Numbered from the stretch's first letter, positions 1 through 9,756 are shown. The stretch: 64,000 nucleotides of DNA from an uncultured Bacteroidia bacterium (GCA_947252645.1 CAMXWF010000014.1:14873-78872); one strand, 5' to 3'. The notes: a model not told the origin generated them from the letters alone. A program made the numbers and translations.

Positions 1-956
1 TCTACCCATCGACGGACGGCCGTTAGCATCTTCGTGTTGCCCGATAGGGCCTCCAGATGTAGCTCGGGGTAGCCGCCTGGCAGGTAGAGTAGGTCGCACG
101 GAGGCAATGCCTGGGCCCTGAGCGGACTGAAAAAAAACACCTCGCCCAGCGTCTTGAGCAGTTCCAGGTTCTCTTCATACATGAAGTTGAAGGCCTCATC
201 GTGCGCTAGGGCTATTTTGAGGTTTCGGCCTGAAGGCGCATAGAGTTTCGATGACGGCTCTATGGGCCTACTGCGCTTGGTGATATAGAGTAATTGCGCT
301 ACGTCGATGTGCTGCTCCACGAAATCGGCCACCTGCTCAGCGTACTGGGTCTGTTGGGCCAGGGTGTCAGTGTTGAGGCCCAAGTGACGCGAGGGGATGC
401 CAAGGGCTGGGGCGGGCGGTAAGTAGCCTAGGGCGCATAGGCCCACGTCCGCTGCGGCATCCTGTAGGAACTGGTAGTGGCTTTTCGTCTTGACCTGGTT
501 GAACACCACCCCCACCACCTCCAGCCCTTCGGCAAAATGCTTTAGCCCGTAGAGGAGGGGCGCTGCCGTGTAGGCCATGGCCTCAGCGTTTAGCACTACG
601 ATCACCGGCAGCCCCAGCACCTGGGCCACTTGTGCGGCACTCCCCTCGGCCCGCACGGCGCCATCGAAGAGGCCCATGGCGCCTTCCACCACCACCGCAT
701 CCGCACCCTGCGCCCAGTGCGAGTAGGTGTTTCGTAGCCGTGGACCTCCAGCAAAGAAAAGGTCAAGGTTCACCGACGGCCGCCCCGCGGCCACGCGATG
801 GAACTGCGTGTCAATGTAGTCGGGCCCACACTTGTAGGGTTGTACACGTAGCCCTCTGCGATGTAGTAGGCGCATGAGCCCTAGCGAGAGCGTGGTCTTC
901 CCGCTCCCCGATGAAACTGCACCTATCAGCAATTGCGGTATGGATTCCATGGCCAT
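1..956 (-). CDS. cbiA: Cobyrinate a,c-diamide synthase (partial, runs off the left edge)
   Basis: CbiA amidates the a and c acetate side chains of cobyrinate using glutamine and ATP in the cytoplasm. The ATG at 956-954 directly follows the TAA stop of the upstream cbiJD gene; a second in-frame ATG lies at 950. About 318 residues are visible. The N-terminal P-loop reads GAVSSGSGKTT, followed by the family pattern KCGPDYID and VEGAMGLFDG, all typical of the CbiA/CobB N-terminal ATPase. The visible end (LYLPGGYPE) enters the glutamine amidotransferase domain, so the rest of that domain lies outside the window. It is the last visible gene of the leftward cobalamin operon. The start codon and family call are firm; completeness cannot be judged. 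Confidence 0.95.
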   Translation of the reverse strand, partial: MAMESIPQLLIGAVSSGSGKTTLSLGLMRLLHRRGLRVQPYKCGPDYIDTQFHRVAAGRPSVNLDLFFAGGPRLRNTYSHWAQGADAVVVEGAMGLFDGAVRAEGSAAQVAQVLGLPVIVVLNAEAMAYTAAPLLYGLKHFAEGLEVVGVVFNQVKTKSHYQFLQDAAADVGLCALGYLPPAPALGIPSRHLGLNTDTLAQQTQYAEQVADFVEQHIDVAQLLYITKRSRPIEPSSKLYAPSGRNLKIALAHDEAFNFMYEENLELLKTLGEVFFFSPLRAQALPPCDLLYLPGGYPELHLEALSGNTKMLTAVRRWV

Positions 957-2831
957 TTATTCCTCTTCAGGTAGAACGACCTGGGCGTGCCCCTCATCGT
1001 CGAGCAGGTAGAAGTGCAGTACGCCCCCTGCTAGAATGGGCGTGCAGAGTGCATAGCAACGTTTGGCGATGGCCACAATGAATGGCATCAAGTCCTCCCC
1101 CGGCAGTTCCCTCCAGAGCTGACGGGCGGTGTTGAGGTGCTCAATGGTGTTGGCGGCCTCCGCAGAGCAGCCGGCCTCCCTGACCACCTGCTGGAGAAAC
1201 TCCTTATCCATCGTGACAACTTGGCTGTGCGTGTTCAGGTGCCCTGCAGCCAGCTTCACCGCTTTGCCCAGCATGATCCCTAGGCTCACGTGCGCAAAAT
1301 GTAGCCTATTGGCCTCGGCCAGCGTCTCCCCAATGAAATTGCCATACTGCACGAAGGCCACTGCGGGGAAAGAGGGGTAGAGGGCCTTGAGGAAGGCGAG
1401 GCTCTTGGCCCCTGAGTTGAGGACAAGCCAGTCGGGGTGCACGCGGGCGGCCACGGCGATCTCCCGACGGATGGACTCCAGGTAGGCCTCCGTGGAGTAG
1501 GGCTTGACTATCCCGCTGGTCCCGATGATCGATATCCCCCCCACGATCCCCAGCTTGGGGTTGAAGGTCTTGCTGGCCAGCGCAGCCCCATCGGGCACCG
1601 AGATCGTGATATCTACCCCCTGGGGCTCTTCTGAATACTGCGCTAGGAGGGCCTCCACGCTTTGGGTCATCATCGCCCGGGGCGTCGCGTTGATGGCTGG
1701 GCCACCGAGTGCTAGCCCCAGCCCCGGGAGCGTCACCGTGCCGACTCCCTCCCCCGGGAGGAAACGCACCCCCTGACCGTCATCGCGGAGGCCCACCGTG
1801 GAGCAAAAGAGGTGGCCATCGGTCACGTCGGGGTCGTCACCCGCAAATTTCCTCACGCAGGCTCTAGCCTCCCGTGTGCTGATGGCCTCTGCACTCTCCA
1901 CGGGGATGGCGATAGGCTCCCCGCTGGGCAGTGTCACCATGACCTCAGCTCCCACAGGTTGGCCTAGTACTGCCCTCATGGCCGCTATTGTGGCCGCCGT
2001 TGCGCAGGTGCCTGAGGTGTAGCCTATGCGCTGCGGGAAGTAGCCAGGTAGGTATATGTCGAGCGCATGGCGTAGCCCCCAGGGACCGTAGACCGTGACG
2101 GTGGGCGCGTAGGGTAGCGGGGGGCAGCGCCAGGCAATGGTGGGGATGCCGAGCTGGTGGGCTACCGACACCTTTTGCGCAAAGCCCCCTGTTGCCCCGC
2201 TCTCCTTCACGATGATAGCCCCAGGCTGGAGGGCGGCCAGTAGCGCAAGGTTATCCTGTCCATCCTGGTAGAGGATGACTTGCCCCTTGGGAAAGCCCAT
2301 GGCCTCCACGGTAGCCCACGAGGCCGTGCGGTCCATGATGCGCACCCACAGCTTGTGGCTACGCCAGTAGGGCTCTAGGGGCTCTATGCTTTTTACGCCG
2401 GCCAGCGAGAGGGCTGAGGCTATCCCAAGCCTCTCGAGCAGCGCGGGCACCTGCTCCAGACTCTCCACCCAGCGCACGGGGTAGGGTAGTGCCTCCCGTG
2501 GGCGCTCCAGACGTATGGTGAGCAGCCCAAGCTCCTGCCTCACTTGGCCAATGACCGCATGCACTCCTATGGCAAATGGGTGCGCGGCATCAATGATGGC
2601 CCCTACACCCTCGGCGCGGCATAGTGCCGCCAAGGCCTCGCCATCCAGTGCGCCCGCAAGTAGCTTGGCGTGGGCAGACTGAATGACCTGGTCGCCCTCC
2701 TTGGTGGAGTAGAGGAAAGGGCGCTCTGCCCCATCGCATACCCGGGCTGCAAGGCGACCCTCCGTGGTGCCACCCATGATCAGTACTCCCGGCTGGGGCG
2801 CTGCGCCTGCTTGTGCCCTAGGCTCTGCCAT
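957..2831 (-). CDS. cbiJD: Fused cobalt-precorrin-6A reductase / cobalt-precorrin-5B C1-methyltransferase (CbiJ-CbiD)
   Basis: A 624-residue bifunctional enzyme. Residues about 15-262 are CbiJ/CobK: a GGTTEGR nucleotide-binding start, DAAHPFA and KESGATGG are the usual reductase signatures. Residues about 268-624 are CbiD, opening with the family pattern RIGYTSGTCATAA. CbiD methylates C1 after ring contraction and CbiJ reduces the macrocycle, so the two steps lie close together in the oxygen-independent pathway. The start overlaps the end of the ABC ATPase gene by 14 bases, and its stop is immediately followed by cbiA. Both domains are of normal length with no sign of damage. The fusion is seen directly; coupled catalysis is inferred. 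Confidence 0.95.
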   Translation of the reverse strand: MAEPRAQAGAAPQPGVLIMGGTTEGRLAARVCDGAERPFLYSTKEGDQVIQSAHAKLLAGALDGEALAALCRAEGVGAIIDAAHPFAIGVHAVIGQVRQELGLLTIRLERPREALPYPVRWVESLEQVPALLERLGIASALSLAGVKSIEPLEPYWRSHKLWVRIMDRTASWATVEAMGFPKGQVILYQDGQDNLALLAALQPGAIIVKESGATGGFAQKVSVAHQLGIPTIAWRCPPLPYAPTVTVYGPWGLRHALDIYLPGYFPQRIGYTSGTCATAATIAAMRAVLGQPVGAEVMVTLPSGEPIAIPVESAEAISTREARACVRKFAGDDPDVTDGHLFCSTVGLRDDGQGVRFLPGEGVGTVTLPGLGLALGGPAINATPRAMMTQSVEALLAQYSEEPQGVDITISVPDGAALASKTFNPKLGIVGGISIIGTSGIVKPYSTEAYLESIRREIAVAARVHPDWLVLNSGAKSLAFLKALYPSFPAVAFVQYGNFIGETLAEANRLHFAHVSLGIMLGKAVKLAAGHLNTHSQVVTMDKEFLQQVVREAGCSAEAANTIEHLNTARQLWRELPGEDLMPFIVAIAKRCYALCTPILAGGVLHFYLLDDEGHAQVVLPEEE

Positions 2832-3837
2832 CGAGTAGATCCAACAGGCCTTCTATGTTCTCCACCTCACGACTGATACCCAGGGGCGACGTGTAGCGTA
2901 TAGGCCTCCCCTCCTCCACGTTGACCTTCTCCTGGCTCTCCCCAAGCGACACACCCGCTATGCCTTTACGGCGTAGGGCTTTGCGCACCATGGCGAGCCG
3001 TACTCCGCTGCCCTCCATACCTATGGTACGCACTACCGGGTAGTCCACGCGGAAAAGCCCGCTGGAGGCATCAAACGCTATCCCCTTGCGGGTAAAAAAA
3101 CGCTGCAAGTCACCCCGCAGGGCCAAGTCTTCCGGCGTGCCAATGTGGAGCTTGGCGTTGCTATCCATGAGCCAGATCTTGTCGGCTATCTGCAGGGCCA
3201 GCTCCAGGTCGTGCGTGATCATGAAGATGGTCTTGTTGGTACTGCGCGACAATTCGTAGAGCAACCGCATCATCTCCACCTTGCTGGGAAAGTCGAGAAA
3301 GGCCGTGGGCTCGTCTAGAAGCACAATGGGCGTGTCCTGGGCTAGTGCCTTGGCTATCATGCTTTTCTGGCGTTCGCCATCGCTGAGCGTATCGAGCATG
3401 CGCTGCGCCAAATGGACTATGCCCACCTGCTCCAGCGACTGGCGCACCATGGTCTGGTCGTGCTCGGTGAGCCGACCCCAGTAGCCCGTGTAGGGGCTAC
3501 GACCCAGCGACACCAATTCCTCCGCGGTCATGTTGTGCAGCGCGGGACGCTCCGTGAGGACCACGGCAATGCAGCGGGCCAAGGCCCGCGCGCTGTATTC
3601 GGCCAGCTCCTTACCCAGAAGCAGCACACCGCCCCCAAGACGGGGCTGAGAACCCGTAAGCGTACGCAGAAGCGTAGATTTGCCTATCCCATTGGCACCC
3701 AGTAGGCATGTCAACTCCCCTGCGGCTACCTGCGCATTGATCCCCTCTGCCACCACCCGCCGGCCGCGGCCATGCTTGTAGCCGATGCTCAGCGATTGCA
3801 GTAAGATGGTAATTGCCCCTGTACCCATGGATATCAC
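2818..3837 (-). CDS. btuD: ABC transporter ATP-binding protein, FecE/BtuD type
   Basis: A 339-residue ATPase of the metal-chelate/cobalamin importer class. Walker A is GANGIGKST (about residues 47-55), the signature is LSDGERQ, and Walker B plus catalytic Glu is VLLDEPTAFLD. The first 250 residues are a complete ABC domain; about 85 further residues form a C-terminal extension, common in Bacteroidota members of this group. The start overlaps the permease stop by four bases (ATGA), and the end overlaps cbiJD by 14 bases. With the permease and lipoprotein upstream it should form a BtuFCD-like importer. Cobalamin or cobinamide is the likely substrate from context; ferric siderophore or heme cannot be excluded by sequence. 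Confidence 0.9.
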   Translation of the reverse strand: MISMGTGAITILLQSLSIGYKHGRGRRVVAEGINAQVAAGELTCLLGANGIGKSTLLRTLTGSQPRLGGGVLLLGKELAEYSARALARCIAVVLTERPALHNMTAEELVSLGRSPYTGYWGRLTEHDQTMVRQSLEQVGIVHLAQRMLDTLSDGERQKSMIAKALAQDTPIVLLDEPTAFLDFPSKVEMMRLLYELSRSTNKTIFMITHDLELALQIADKIWLMDSNAKLHIGTPEDLALRGDLQRFFTRKGIAFDASSGLFRVDYPVVRTIGMEGSGVRLAMVRKALRRKGIAGVSLGESQEKVNVEEGRPIRYTSPLGISREVENIEGLLDLLDGRA

Positions 3838-4922
3838 GTCAGCTCGCTGCGGTGCCTGTCTAAGATCACCGAGATTACAATCGGGGCCCCGATGAGCGCC
3901 GTCACAGAATTGATCGGCAGTGCCCCCTCAAAGCCCGGCATGCGCGCTACCAGATTGCAACACAGCGATAGCAACCCGCCCACCAGCATCGTGGCCGGAA
4001 GGAGTACCTTATGGTTCGCCGTGCTGAAAAGCGTGCGGCAGAGATGGGGCACAGCCAGCCCAAGAAACACTATCGGGCCGCAGTACGCTGTCACCAGGGC
4101 CGTCAGCACGCACGAGCAGCCGATGACCGCAAGCCGTGCCCGCTTGACGTTGAGCCCCAGGCTGCGCGCGTAGTTGTCGCCCAGCAGCATGATGTTCAGA
4201 GGCTTCATGAGAAGAAACGACAGCGGCAGCACGGCTGTGAGCAGCCCTACGAACACCCAGACCTGCTCCCCGCTTACCTTGGAAAAGCTCCCGAGGCCCC
4301 AGATGACGTAGGAGCGCACGTCCTCATCGTTGCTAAAAAACTTCAGCACGCCGATAATCGCCGTCGCAATGTACCCAATCATCACCCCCATGATGAGCAG
4401 CACCACGTTGCTCTTTACGCGCTGTGAGAGCACCAGGATGAGCGCCATGACTGCCATGGCTCCCACTATGGCACTCAGCGTTATGGCCATCTCGCCCACG
4501 AAGCCCATCCGACTCATGGCCCGACTACTGATCGACCCAGAAATCAGAATGACACTCGCCACCCCAAGACTCGCCCCAGAACTTATTCCAAGCTCCGAGG
4601 GCCCCGCCAAGGGATTACGGAATATTGTCTGCATCAGTAGGCCACTGACCGATAGCCCCATCCCCGCGAATAGCGACACCAAGGTCTGCGGCAAACGAGA
4701 CTTCCAGATGATATTGTACCACACCTCGTTGGTCGACTCCAGGGATCCCGTCAGGCTCGCCCACACCGCTTCAAGGGGAATGGAAATAGTCCCAAGGGTC
4801 AAGTTGAGCCCAAAGCTCAACAGCAACAAGGCCACGGCGAGCAGGAAGATGCCTCCAGCCCGACGGGCCCCACGGCTCTTTTCGGCCACGCTAGGGAAGC
4901 AGTTGGTAGTAGACTGGATCAT
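3834..4922 (-). CDS. btuC: ABC transporter permease, FecCD/BtuC family
   Basis: A 362-residue polytopic inner-membrane permease. The first hydrophobic helix starts near residue 25, and further helices run to the C-terminus as in the 10-TM FecCD fold. Family patterns visible are SGLLMQTIFRNPLAGPSELG after the second helix and GPIVFLGLAVPHLCR near the C-terminus, the latter at the coupling region. The chosen ATG lies 32 bases inside the end of the lipoprotein gene; the short polar N-terminus (about 20 residues) is plausible. It overlaps the ATPase gene by four bases, so translation is probably coupled. It would carry the chelate delivered by the neighbouring lipoprotein across the inner membrane. 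Confidence 0.92.
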   Translation of the reverse strand: MIQSTTNCFPSVAEKSRGARRAGGIFLLAVALLLLSFGLNLTLGTISIPLEAVWASLTGSLESTNEVWYNIIWKSRLPQTLVSLFAGMGLSVSGLLMQTIFRNPLAGPSELGISSGASLGVASVILISGSISSRAMSRMGFVGEMAITLSAIVGAMAVMALILVLSQRVKSNVVLLIMGVMIGYIATAIIGVLKFFSNDEDVRSYVIWGLGSFSKVSGEQVWVFVGLLTAVLPLSFLLMKPLNIMLLGDNYARSLGLNVKRARLAVIGCSCVLTALVTAYCGPIVFLGLAVPHLCRTLFSTANHKVLLPATMLVGGLLSLCCNLVARMPGFEGALPINSVTALIGAPIVISVILDRHRSELT

Positions 4923-6030
4923 GTTCGGGCAGCAGCTCTGGGTGGAGTGCCTTTATCAGGTCCGCCAGCACCACGTCGGGCTCGGTCGGTGCAAACTCGT
5001 AGAACGGACGTTGCTTGAGATTGCAATAGATCACCCGGCGCGATTTGAAGGCCTGGAAATCCCGATACCGCGCATCGGTCGCCCCAAGCACTTGGTAGCT
5101 ATACTCCCCATCGTAGCTGTTGAGGATGCGCCAGTAGTCCACCTGGGCCCCAAGGGCATAGACCGACTCAAAGTCCATGTAATAGCCCCCAGTGCTGTCA
5201 TTGTGGATGAAGTAGTCGCCCCCCGCATCGCGAATCTGGTTGGCTAGGAAGTTCTTTCCCCCCACCACGTACCAGTTGCCCCCGTGCAGCTCCCCGCTCA
5301 TCACCGTGGGGCGGCTCTCTGCCTGCTTGGCTAGCGACACCAAGTCCGCGTAGCGTCTGGCGATGGAATCGAATAGGGCGCAAGCCTGAACCTCCTGCCC
5401 AAGCAGCAGCCCAATGAACTTCACCCACTCCGCCTGGCCTAGCGGACTGCTCTCCTTATAGCCCAGATAGGTCACCAACGGTATGCCTAAATGCTTGAGC
5501 GACTCATAGCCGCCCCTCTTAAATGGTGACACAAGGATTAAATCCGGCTTAAGGGCCAAGATTTGCTCCGCGTCGAAGTTCCCCTCTATCCCAATCCTAC
5601 GGGTACTCTTCTGCTCCAGCTGCGCCCGCATCTCAGGGCTGAATAGGAAGCGTGTGCTTGCCATCCCTACGATCCTATCCGTGGCCCCAAGCTTGAGAAA
5701 ATTGGCCATCTGGAGTGTGGTCATGCATACCACGCGCTCCACCGGTGTGCGGATTACCTGCACCCCCTCGGGTGCCTGGTAGCTGCTGTCACCACGGGGC
5801 ACCAGCGCGTAGCGATAGGCCTTGCTGCGCGCATCCTGTGGGTCGCGGATGGTCACTAGCCTACACGCCCCGCTGTCCACCACCTCAAAACCCTTCGCAT
5901 GGTCTATCGGAACGCTCGACCTACCTCGTACGTCCCCCTCTTGGCCACTATTGTCGCGCGGGCCTCCACCGCACGATGACAATTGTAGGCCCACGGCCAG
6001 GAGTATGCATAATACCAATAAATTGCGCAT
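4891..6030 (-). CDS. btuF: ABC transporter substrate-binding lipoprotein, BtuF/FepB-like
   Basis: A 379-residue protein with a lipoprotein signal peptide: charged start MRN, a hydrophobic stretch, then the lipobox LSSC at about residue 20. The mature part is a type III periplasmic binding fold: VERVVCMTT, then LKLGATDRIVGMAS and LALKPDLILVS, the usual first-lobe markers. It should sit on the periplasmic face and hand a corrinoid or metal chelate to the permease encoded just downstream (32-base overlap). It lies two bases after cbiL. The operon position argues for corrinoid uptake; the ligand itself is not readable from sequence. Confidence 0.88.
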   Translation of the reverse strand: MRNLLVLCILLAVGLQLSSCGGGPRDNSGQEGDVRGRSSVPIDHAKGFEVVDSGACRLVTIRDPQDARSKAYRYALVPRGDSSYQAPEGVQVIRTPVERVVCMTTLQMANFLKLGATDRIVGMASTRFLFSPEMRAQLEQKSTRRIGIEGNFDAEQILALKPDLILVSPFKRGGYESLKHLGIPLVTYLGYKESSPLGQAEWVKFIGLLLGQEVQACALFDSIARRYADLVSLAKQAESRPTVMSGELHGGNWYVVGGKNFLANQIRDAGGDYFIHNDSTGGYYMDFESVYALGAQVDYWRILNSYDGEYSYQVLGATDARYRDFQAFKSRRVIYCNLKQRPFYEFAPTEPDVVLADLIKALHPELLPEHDPVYYQLLP

Positions 6031-6032
6031 GG

Positions 6033-6737
6033 CTATTCACCTTTTGGCTTGATAATGAGCAATGAGAAGTAGGGCACCTGGCGGGCCAAAATTTCCGCTG
6101 GCGAGGTGAGCAATAGCTCTTCCCCGCGCACGCCAAGATTCTCCACGTAGTAGAAGTCGGACCTTGCCTGCTCCCGCGCAATGAGTGCCGGGAGTAGCTC
6201 GGCGTAGCGCGACAGCTTCATAAGAACCACCGTATCCCCATGCGCCAACTCGGCCGAGAGGGCCTCCACCCCCTCCACGTGGGCGTGTACCACTAGAGTC
6301 TCGTCGCCGCTCACCAGGGCAACGCCACACCTAGCCGCTGCGGCCACGAACGAGGGAACGCCCGACACGTACTCCAGGGCTACGGTGCGCTTAGACAACT
6401 CCGAAGCTATGCGCTGCACCGTGGAGTATATTCCCGCATCGCCTACGGTCGTGATGGCCAGCTGTTGGCCCTGCGCGCAGTGTTGCGCCATTTCATCGGC
6501 CAGGGCGGAGTAGGCCTCATGGGCCTTGCAGCGATCGGTCTCCATCGGAATGTTCACCTCGCGCACCCTATCCAACGCTAGCCCCAGCTGCTCCAGGCAA
6601 TCCTTAGCTCGCGACCGACCATGCCCTGTCGTGGGCACGTAGATGATATCGGCCCCTTGCAGAGCCCGGAGGGCCCGCAGGGTTATCTCTTCGGGGCGGC
6701 CTGCCCCCAGCGACACGCACAACGCTCGCTTCTCCAT
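6033..6737 (-). CDS. cbiL: Cobalt-precorrin-2 C20-methyltransferase
   Basis: A 234-residue SAM-dependent tetrapyrrole methyltransferase that methylates C20 of cobalt-precorrin-2, the first methylation after cobalt insertion in the anaerobic route. The N-terminus carries the glycine-rich loop as VSLGAGRPEEITLRA, a variant of the usual GxGPGDPELxT. The GDAGIYST segment is the central SAM-binding motif. The family assignment to CbiL rather than CbiF or CbiH rests on the N-terminal pattern, the TGHGRSRA region and on the other methyltransferases being present elsewhere in the operon. It is two bases from cbiGF upstream and two bases from btuF downstream. Length is normal. Confidence 0.88.
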   Translation of the reverse strand: MEKRALCVSLGAGRPEEITLRALRALQGADIIYVPTTGHGRSRAKDCLEQLGLALDRVREVNIPMETDRCKAHEAYSALADEMAQHCAQGQQLAITTVGDAGIYSTVQRIASELSKRTVALEYVSGVPSFVAAAARCGVALVSGDETLVVHAHVEGVEALSAELAHGDTVVLMKLSRYAELLPALIAREQARSDFYYVENLGVRGEELLLTSPAEILARQVPYFSLLIIKPKGE

Positions 6738-6739
6738 GC

Positions 6740-8566
6740 CTATCGCTCCGCTTGCCTGAAAATATGGCTGAAGCCGCCATCGTAGAGCTTCGATGCGCCA
6801 CGGCGATTGCCCACCGCCTCTCCCACTACCAGCAGGGTGGTGAGCGAACTGCCCTGCGCTTTCACCAGCGTAGCCAGATCTTCTAGATGCCCGCAGTCCA
6901 CCCGCTCATCGGGCCAGGTGAGCCGATGGCACACGGCCACGGGCGTCTCGGGCGGGTAACCCTCCAGTAGCTGGGCTTGCACGGACTCGGCCATGCCCGC
7001 ACTCAGAAATATGCACATGGTACTCTGCGATTGCGCCAAGGCCGATAGGCGCTCCCGGGGCTGCGTCTTTGTGCGACCCGAGTCCCGCGTCAGCACTATG
7101 GTTTGCGTGCCGCCCGGGATGGTGAACTGTGACTTGAGTGCTGCGGCTGCCGCCTGGAACGATGACACCCCCGGCGTGATGTGGTACGACATCCCGTGCT
7201 GGTCGAAGAGGGCCATCTGCTCCCCTATCGCCCCGTAAATACTCGGGTCGCCAGTGTGGAGTCGCACAACGAGCTTCCCAGCATCGTAGTACTCTTTCAT
7301 CAGGGCAAACTGCGCCTCTAGCGACATCCCCGCCGAACTTCGCACCACCGCACCAGGCTTCACATACCGCGCGTGCTCGCCCGACACCAAGCTCCCCGCG
7401 TATAGCAGCAAATCGGCCCGGGCAATGAACGCACGCCCGCGCAGCGTGATCAGGTCCACATCGCCAGGCCCCGCACCCACGATCTCCACGTGGCCGTGGC
7501 GCCCGCAACCAGCATCCTCGGCCAGCGCGTAGGTGTAGTCGCTCCCCTCGGTCTCTTTGCCCTTCTGCTTCTCTATCAAGAGCGATGAGGCGCCCGAAGC
7601 ATGCAGCGCTGCGGCTTCCGCCACGCTCGGCGTCGACACCGCCTTTGCCACACGCAGCGACGGGTTGGGCACAGGCTCCCCCTTCAGAGCCTCGGCGCTG
7701 AAGGCCCGCACGCGCACACCAAACGAACGCCCCAAGGCCTGCAGCAACGGCTCCTCGGCCTTCACGTCGATGGTCGCTATGCCCCTAACGCTCAAGGGAC
7801 TATAGCCTGCCGACTGAAGCCCCTTGGTAATGGCTTGGCTCACACCAGCCGGATCGGCCTCCCGACGGCAGCCCACACCAAGCCAAAGCATCGACGGATG
7901 GTAGTAGAGGGTGGGCAGACACACCGAATCGTATACCCGAGGGGTCACCGCTATGAGCAGCTTATAGCCACTTAGGTCCTTCCCCTTGAGCGAGTAGACT
8001 ACCTCTACGTGGGCGGCCAGACTGTTTTCCAGGGCATCTGTGCCCCGATCGCGCGCCTCCAGCAAAAGGAGCGTGGGCTGCCTATCCACGTAGAGTCCTA
8101 TGATCGTATTGAGCGTGGCCCCCCTCGTCTCCTGCTGCCAACCATATTGCGCGGCCAGTAGATCCAAGCTCCACAGGCCCTGCCCATCGCTTTGCGTCGT
8201 GATGATTGGCTCAGCCCCCAACACGCCCGACACCCGCCTAGCTAAGGCATTCGCACCCCCAACATGCCCCGAGGCTACCGCTATGGCATAGCGACCCCCG
8301 CTATCCACGCATACCACCGCGGGGTCACGGTGCTTATCCTGTAACCACGGAAAAATAGTCCGCACGCAGATGCCCAGTGCGCCCACGAAGATTAACCCCT
8401 CGATACCCGCATAAAAGCTAGACAACTCCTCAGAATTCCTAGGCAACATCGGATAGCCACCAGAGGCCTTGAGCGTATAGATTTGCGTTCCGGGAATCCC
8501 CGCAGCCACCTGCTCGGCGCACTGTAGCCCCTGCGCCGACACTGACACCACCGCTATCTTCCCCAT
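6740..8566 (-). CDS. cbiGF: Fused cobalt-precorrin-5A hydrolase / cobalt-precorrin-4 C11-methyltransferase (CbiG-CbiF)
   Basis: A 608-residue fusion. Residues 1 to about 340 are CbiG, which opens the delta-lactone and releases acetaldehyde: the central GGANALARR segment and the C-terminal-lobe pattern LWLGVGCRR are typical. Residues about 355-600 are CbiF, the C11 methyltransferase, with EIVGAGPGDVDLITLRG, LLYAGSLV, RLHTGDPSIYGA and ITPGVSSFQAAAA. These two steps are consecutive in the anaerobic pathway, so the fusion joins neighbouring reactions. The start overlaps cbiET by 13 bases; cbiL follows after two bases. Both domains look complete. Confidence 0.95.
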   Translation of the reverse strand: MGKIAVVSVSAQGLQCAEQVAAGIPGTQIYTLKASGGYPMLPRNSEELSSFYAGIEGLIFVGALGICVRTIFPWLQDKHRDPAVVCVDSGGRYAIAVASGHVGGANALARRVSGVLGAEPIITTQSDGQGLWSLDLLAAQYGWQQETRGATLNTIIGLYVDRQPTLLLLEARDRGTDALENSLAAHVEVVYSLKGKDLSGYKLLIAVTPRVYDSVCLPTLYYHPSMLWLGVGCRREADPAGVSQAITKGLQSAGYSPLSVRGIATIDVKAEEPLLQALGRSFGVRVRAFSAEALKGEPVPNPSLRVAKAVSTPSVAEAAALHASGASSLLIEKQKGKETEGSDYTYALAEDAGCGRHGHVEIVGAGPGDVDLITLRGRAFIARADLLLYAGSLVSGEHARYVKPGAVVRSSAGMSLEAQFALMKEYYDAGKLVVRLHTGDPSIYGAIGEQMALFDQHGMSYHITPGVSSFQAAAAALKSQFTIPGGTQTIVLTRDSGRTKTQPRERLSALAQSQSTMCIFLSAGMAESVQAQLLEGYPPETPVAVCHRLTWPDERVDCGHLEDLATLVKAQGSSLTTLLVVGEAVGNRRGASKLYDGGFSHIFRQAER

Positions 8567-9756
8567 TTCACTGCTTTGAGTATCGTGATCGGATTGTAGC
8601 TATCGAGGGCTATGGTGTGGCTCGACTCCAGCTCCAAACCGTTATCTGCCACCGCCTGCGCAAACGCCCTACGGCTCTCCTCCTGCACAGCGTTGAACAC
8701 CATGATGCCCCCCGCCTTCAGGCAACCCGCTATACGGGCCACCATCTCCGCCAGCTTGCCCCCATGCCCCCCGATGAACACCGCCTCAGGCTTCGGGTAG
8801 CTCCCCAGCTCGGCCTGCAGAAAATCGCCTATCACCACCGTGATCCCCGGCGCCCCATGCCGTGCGGCATTGCCCTCTATCAACCGACGGCCCTCCTCGC
8901 GACGCTCAAAGGCCACCACCTGTACGTGAGGATACTGCAAGCGGGCCTCTATCGACACCGACCCCGTGCAAAAACCTACATCCCATAGCACCCCGCGATT
9001 GTGCAGATCCAGCTGCGCCAAGGCCAGCAGGCGAAGCAATCGCTTGGTGAGCATCTTGGGGCGCCCATCGAGCAGTAGCAGCTCGCTGTCCTCTATGCCC
9101 GTGGGGCGCGGGCGCTCCGCTTGCCGACGCAGCACCACGCAGTGCGGGTACGCAAAAACTTCCGCGCTCACCTGGGAAAGACCATAGGTCCCCACCCGCT
9201 CAAGCGTTGGGTTTCCCAGACGTTCTCCTACGCTCATGGTGTAGTTGTCGTAGCCGTAGTGCAGCATGCGCTCGGCTATGGCCTGCGGCGTGTGTGTCTG
9301 CTTGTCGGTCAACACGCCTATCAGCGCGCTCCCCTCTATGAGCGCAGTATCGAGCGCATCCCAAGGGCGTCCTGTCAGCGATACCACGCGCATCCCCTGA
9401 TAGGGCAATAGGAGCCTGTGGCATAGGCTCTGTAGGCTGTGGAAAGCTGGGTACACCTCAAGGGGCACCCCAGGAAATTCCCGCTCGAGGGTACCCGCTA
9501 TCCCGTTGAAGAGCGGATCGCCCGAAGCAAAAATCACCACCGCCTCCCCCTGCGACCTATACTGCGCAAAAAGGGCCGGCATGGGGGGCTCGATGCGAAT
9601 CCACGTGGCCCCCTGCGGCACACGCAACCGCATGATGGCCTCGTGGCGCGCCCCACCAGAAAACACCCGGTGACGGGCCACCAGGGCCTCCTGCTGCGCG
9701 CTCAGCTGCGGAGCGGGGCTATCGTCTAGCCCTATGATGTAGAAAGAGAGTGCCAA
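8554..9756 (-). CDS. cbiET: Fused cobalt-precorrin-7 C5-methyltransferase / cobalt-precorrin-6B C15-methyltransferase (CbiE-CbiT, CobL-like)
   Basis: A 400-residue CobL-like protein. The N-terminal half is CbiE, a tetrapyrrole methyltransferase with FASGDPLFNGIAGTL and the VSLTGRPWDALD stretch. The C-terminal half is CbiT, a Rossmann methyltransferase with SAM motif WDVGFCTGSVSIEA and acidic VVAFERREEG. It methylates C5 and C15 and decarboxylates the C12 acetate. The fused form is well known as CobL. It starts 36 bases after cbiHC and overlaps the following cbiGF by 13 bases. No truncation is seen. Confidence 0.95.
   Translation of the reverse strand: MALSFYIIGLDDSPAPQLSAQQEALVARHRVFSGGARHEAIMRLRVPQGATWIRIEPPMPALFAQYRSQGEAVVIFASGDPLFNGIAGTLEREFPGVPLEVYPAFHSLQSLCHRLLLPYQGMRVVSLTGRPWDALDTALIEGSALIGVLTDKQTHTPQAIAERMLHYGYDNYTMSVGERLGNPTLERVGTYGLSQVSAEVFAYPHCVVLRRQAERPRPTGIEDSELLLLDGRPKMLTKRLLRLLALAQLDLHNRGVLWDVGFCTGSVSIEARLQYPHVQVVAFERREEGRRLIEGNAARHGAPGITVVIGDFLQAELGSYPKPEAVFIGGHGGKLAEMVARIAGCLKAGGIMVFNAVQEESRRAFAQAVADNGLELESSHTIALDSYNPITILKAVKWGR

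Noticed and set aside
4330..5247. Plus-strand open frame of 305 codons
   Set aside because: Lies antisense to the well-supported btuC and btuF genes; no recognisable domain. High GC leaves such frames open.
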